From Colwellia sp. (GTDB taxonomy: Bacteria; Pseudomonadota; Gammaproteobacteria; Enterobacterales; Alteromonadaceae): a DNA stretch of 39,732 nt. The notes beneath the pieces were generated by a model. That model did not search any database. It saw only the letters and a program-made list of their open reading frames with translations, and had not been told where the DNA came from. Numbering within the stretch: position 1 is the stretch's first letter; each line of letters starts with the position of its first letter. The translations under genes and the position numbers were made by a program. The stretch spans positions 1 to 39,732 of the forward strand of contig JAESPR010000056.1 of the NCBI GenBank assembly GCA_016765685.1, given 5' to 3'. Shown here one piece after another: positions 36,842 through 39,732 of the stretch.

Positions 36842-37705
36842 TTAACCAACCGCAGCAGCACCCGCAACAATTTCACCCAATTCTTGAGTGATCGCTGATT
36901 GACGCGCTTTGTTGTATATCAGTTGTAAATCATCAATCAAATCACCGGCATTATCTGTGGCAGATTTCATCGCTACCATACGGGCAGCTTGTTCACAGGC
37001 TAGGTTTTCAACCACACCTTGATATACTTGTGATTCAATATAACGAACTAATAATTGATCTAACAATACGTTAGCTTCTGGTTCGTAAATGTAATCCCAA
37101 CGATGTTTAATTTCTTCATCGTCAGCTTTAGGTAAAGGTAATAACTGATCTATGCTTGGCTCTTGTGTCATGGTGTTAACAAACTTGTTATACACAATGA
37201 ACAATCGATCAATTGTACCGTCACTATAAGCATTAAGCATAACCTGTACACTACCCACTAAGTCGGTAATTGACGGGTTATCACCTAAGCCAGATGTTTG
37301 TGCAGTTACTGTAGCGCCCATGTTATTGAAGAACGATGTCGCTTTAGAGCCGATAATCGCAAATTCAACTGTCGCTTCTTTAGACTGCCATTGGGCAGCA
37401 TCAGCGAGCACTTTCTTAAATGAATTAATATTTAAGCCACCACACAAACCTCGGTCTGTTGATACCACGATATAGCCAACACGCTTAACTGGACGCTCTT
37501 CCATATAAGGATGGCGATATTCCAAGTTACCAAGCGCGATATGACCGATCACTTTTCGTATATTTGTCGCATATGGACGAGAGGCTGCCATGCCTTCTTG
37601 CGCTTTGCGCATTTTAGAAGCGGCAACCATTTCCATAGCGCTTGTGATCTTTTGAGTGTTTTTCACACTCGCAATTTTGGTTTTTATTTCTTTACCAACG
37701 GCCAT
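36842..37705 (-). CDS. atpG: ATP synthase gamma subunit AtpG
   Basis: The rotating shaft of F1. The 287 residues have the paired N- and C-terminal helices that form the coiled coil ([20 protein letters not shown] at the start; [20 protein letters not shown] and [10 protein letters not shown] near the end) and the conserved [11 protein letters not shown]. It lies between atpA (37 bp upstream) and atpD, the standard order. Confidence 0.97.
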   Translation of the reverse strand: MAVGKEIKTKIASVKNTQKITSAMEMVAASKMRKAQEGMAASRPYATNIRKVIGHIALGNLEYRHPYMEERPVKRVGYIVVSTDRGLCGGLNINSFKKVLADAAQWQSKEATVEFAIIGSKATSFFNNMGATVTAQTSGLGDNPSITDLVGSVQVMLNAYSDGTIDRLFIVYNKFVNTMTQEPSIDQLLPLPKADDEEIKHRWDYIYEPEANVLLDQLLVRYIESQVYQGVVENLACEQAARMVAMKSATDNAGDLIDDLQLIYNKARQSAITQELGEIVAGAAAVG

Positions 37706-37742
37706 GACTTTTCTCCGAAAAGGTTAACTAATTAAAAACGTC

Positions 37743-39284
37743 TTACCAAGTTTGCGTTGACTTGAAATTTTCAAGTGCTTTGGTCAAACTTGCTTCGATG
37801 TCTTTATCGTAATTACCTGTTTCGTTAATAGTAGCCATTAACTCTGCTTGGTCGTTGTTCATGTAAACATGTAAAGCATCTTCAAAATCATTGATTTTGT
37901 TAATAGCAATATCGTTTAAAAAACCTTTTTCTGCAGCAAATAAAGACACTGCAGTTTCAGCAACAGATAACGGACTGTATTGCTTTTGCTTCATTAATTC
38001 AGTAACACGTTGTCCATGCTCTAATTGAGCACGCGTCGCGTCATCTAAATCTGAGGCAAATTGAGCGAAAGCCGCTAATTCACGATATTGAGCCAAGGCT
38101 AAACGAATACCACCACCTAATTTCTTGATGATTTTCGTTTGCGCAGCACCACCAACACGAGATACTGATAAACCAGCATTTACCGCAGGACGAATACCTG
38201 AGTTGAATAAATCAGACTCTAGAAATATTTGACCATCAGTAATCGAAATTACGTTGGTTGGTACGAAGGCAGATACATCACCCGCTTGCGTTTCAATAAT
38301 AGGTAATGCGGTTAAAGAACCGGTTTTACCTTTAACTTCACCGTTGGTGAATTTTTCAACGTATGCTTCATTTACACGAGCAGCACGTTCAAGCAAACGA
38401 CTGTGAAGATAGAAAACGTCACCTGGGTAGGCTTCACGACCTGGAGGACGACGAAGTAATAATGAAATTTGACGGTAGGCAACGGCTTGCTTAGACAAAT
38501 CATCATAGACTATTAGTGCATCTTCACCGCGGTCACGGAAATATTCACCCATAGAGCAACCCGCGTATGGTGCCAAATATATCAAAGCTGCTGCTTCAGA
38601 AGCTGAGGCAACAACCACAATAGTATTAGCAAGCGCGCCATGCTCTTCTAAGCTACGTACTACGTTAGCTACCGTAGAGGCTTTTTGGCCAATGGCTACG
38701 TATATACACTTAATACCCGTGTTCTTTTGGTTAATAATCGCGTCAAGTGCAATCGCTGATTTACCGATTTGACGGTCACCAATGATTAATTCACGTTGAC
38801 CACGACCAATAGGAATCATCGAGTCAATTGACTTGATACCAGTTTGCACTGGTTGGTCAACCGATTTACGCTCGATAACACCCGGTGCAACAACTTCTAC
38901 TGGAGAGAAGCCGTCATTTTCAATTGGGCCTTTGCCGTCAATTGGTTCACCTAAGGTGTTTACTACGCGGCCTAATAAGCCACGACCTACTGGTACTTCT
39001 AAAATACGACCAGTACCTTTTACTTTTTGTCCTTCAGCTAAGTCCGCGTACGGACCCATTACTACCGCGCCGACCGAATCACGGTCTAAGTTTAATGCGA
39101 TAGCAAAACGGCCACCAGGAAGTTCGATCATTTCACCTTGCATTACATCGGCAAGGCCATGGATGCGAATAATACCGTCTGTTACAGAAACGATAGTACC
39201 TTCGTTACGAGCTTCGCTGACAACGTCAAACTGTTCAATACGATTTTTGATCAGTTCAGCGATTTCAGTGGAATTCAGTTGCAT
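37743..39284 (-). CDS. atpA: ATP synthase alpha subunit AtpA
   Basis: The non-catalytic nucleotide-binding subunit of F1. The 513 residues equal the E. coli length. The P-loop is [13 protein letters not shown], and [20 protein letters not shown] and the alpha-specific [21 protein letters not shown] are present, as is the arginine-finger region [13 protein letters not shown]-like ([11 protein letters not shown]). It is 25 bp after atpH on the minus strand. Confidence 0.98.
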   Translation of the reverse strand: MQLNSTEIAELIKNRIEQFDVVSEARNEGTIVSVTDGIIRIHGLADVMQGEMIELPGGRFAIALNLDRDSVGAVVMGPYADLAEGQKVKGTGRILEVPVGRGLLGRVVNTLGEPIDGKGPIENDGFSPVEVVAPGVIERKSVDQPVQTGIKSIDSMIPIGRGQRELIIGDRQIGKSAIALDAIINQKNTGIKCIYVAIGQKASTVANVVRSLEEHGALANTIVVVASASEAAALIYLAPYAGCSMGEYFRDRGEDALIVYDDLSKQAVAYRQISLLLRRPPGREAYPGDVFYLHSRLLERAARVNEAYVEKFTNGEVKGKTGSLTALPIIETQAGDVSAFVPTNVISITDGQIFLESDLFNSGIRPAVNAGLSVSRVGGAAQTKIIKKLGGGIRLALAQYRELAAFAQFASDLDDATRAQLEHGQRVTELMKQKQYSPLSVAETAVSLFAAEKGFLNDIAINKINDFEDALHVYMNNDQAELMATINETGNYDKDIEASLTKALENFKSTQTW

Positions 39285-39309
39285 GCTCTGTTCCCTTATT
39301 TAATCAGTG

Positions 39310-39732
39310 CTAGGATTGTAAAGATTGTGATAAACGGTTCAATTTACCTTTGGTAGAACCATCAATAACCATGTCACCGGCTTGAATAATCAAGCCAGAA
39401 ATGATTTTTTTATCAACTTTACAATTGAGCTTTACTTTACGTGCCAAGCGCTTTTCAAGCGCGGCGCTTAATGTTTTCGTCTGTGCTACTTTTAATTTCA
39501 CAGCAGAGGTAACATCCACATTTACAGTTTTTTCATGTTCTGCTTTTAATTCACAAAACTGCTGTAAAACTTGCGGCAGCGCCAGCAAACGATGATTTTC
39601 AGCCATTAACTTTATAAAGTTTTGGCCTTTGCTATCAACTTGCTCACCACAAACATTCAAAAACAATGTTGTTGCTTGCTCAACCGAAACACTACCACTA
39701 AGATAGGTTTGGATGGTGTCGTCTTGAGAAAC
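39310..39732 (-). CDS. atpH: ATP synthase delta subunit AtpH, partial
   Basis: The subunit that ties F1 to the peripheral stalk. The frame is open to the right edge, so about 140 of roughly 177 residues are visible and the N-terminus is outside the window. The C-terminal half contains FIKLMAENHRLLALPQVLQQF and ending strands DKKIISGLIIQAGDMVIDGS, the signature block of the OSCP/delta family. The TTG at 39666 is an internal codon, not the start. The gene continues the atpHAGDC operon. Confidence 0.95.
   Translation of the reverse strand, partial: VSQDDTIQTYLSGSVSVEQATTLFLNVCGEQVDSKGQNFIKLMAENHRLLALPQVLQQFCELKAEHEKTVNVDVTSAVKLKVAQTKTLSAALEKRLARKVKLNCKVDKKIISGLIIQAGDMVIDGSTKGKLNRLSQSLQS

Overview
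The window is a stretch of a marine gammaproteobacterial chromosome, most likely from the Colwelliaceae or a close Alteromonadales relative (Colwellia/Thalassotalea type). The basis is low GC content, gammaproteobacterial gene orders (pepQ-yigZ-trkH, rsmD/ftsY-ftsE-ftsX-rpoH, atpHAGDC close to glmU and glmS), and families common in that order such as SapC, DUF416/YjaG and the TIGR04219-type outer-membrane protein. No rRNA, tRNA or CRISPR array was seen.

Region by region. 1-338 is the start of an unrecognised gene that runs off the left edge. 462-3462 is a minus-strand pepQ - truncated yigZ - trkH cluster. 3572-5865 holds the divergent pair slt (lytic transglycosylase) and tusA. 5988-7798 carries a short signal peptidase I and a lipoprotein whose C-terminal half is eight exact 18-residue repeats. 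7980-10079 encodes a membrane-anchored protein with ankyrin-like segments. 10224-13850 is a graveyard of mobile DNA beside the 3' end of glmS: an IS66-type transposase, the 5' part of an IS110-family transposase, and the right end plus tnsA and the start of tnsB of a Tn7-like transposon lying at attTn7. 13876-18907 is the amino-sugar cluster glmU - solute-binding protein - DeoR-type regulator - glmS, which makes UDP-GlcNAc precursors. 19160-22119 is nirBD, preceded by a textbook-spaced NtrC site and sigma-54 promoter, so it probably serves nitrogen assimilation. 22116-28517 holds a small secreted protein, a SapC-family protein, a Gln-rich coiled-coil protein with an internal 129-bp duplication, a YjaG homologue, a serine beta-lactamase-like hydrolase and a metallo-beta-lactamase-fold hydrolase. 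28540-33228 is rsmD divergent from ftsY-ftsE-ftsX, then rpoH. 33458-34276 is an outer-membrane beta-barrel gene. 34394-34811 holds a tiny serine-recombinase relic and a strong terminator. 34812-39732 is the ATP synthase operon (atpH partial, atpA, atpG, atpD, atpC) on the minus strand.

The most informative signals outside the ordinary genes are: the decayed Tn7-like element with recognisable TnsB-type repeats 25 bp from the glmS stop; three reading-frame breaks in the mobile genes, each repaired by one extra A, one of which creates the classic A AAA AAG slip site; the NtrC/sigma-54 control region of nirBD; a paired inverted repeat in front of the DeoR-type gene; a stand-alone C-terminal domain of YigZ; and a small palindromic element in the atpD-atpC gap. 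I did not find a clear new multi-gene system. The 22.6-26.1 kb group and the 699-residue protein are the least understood parts.
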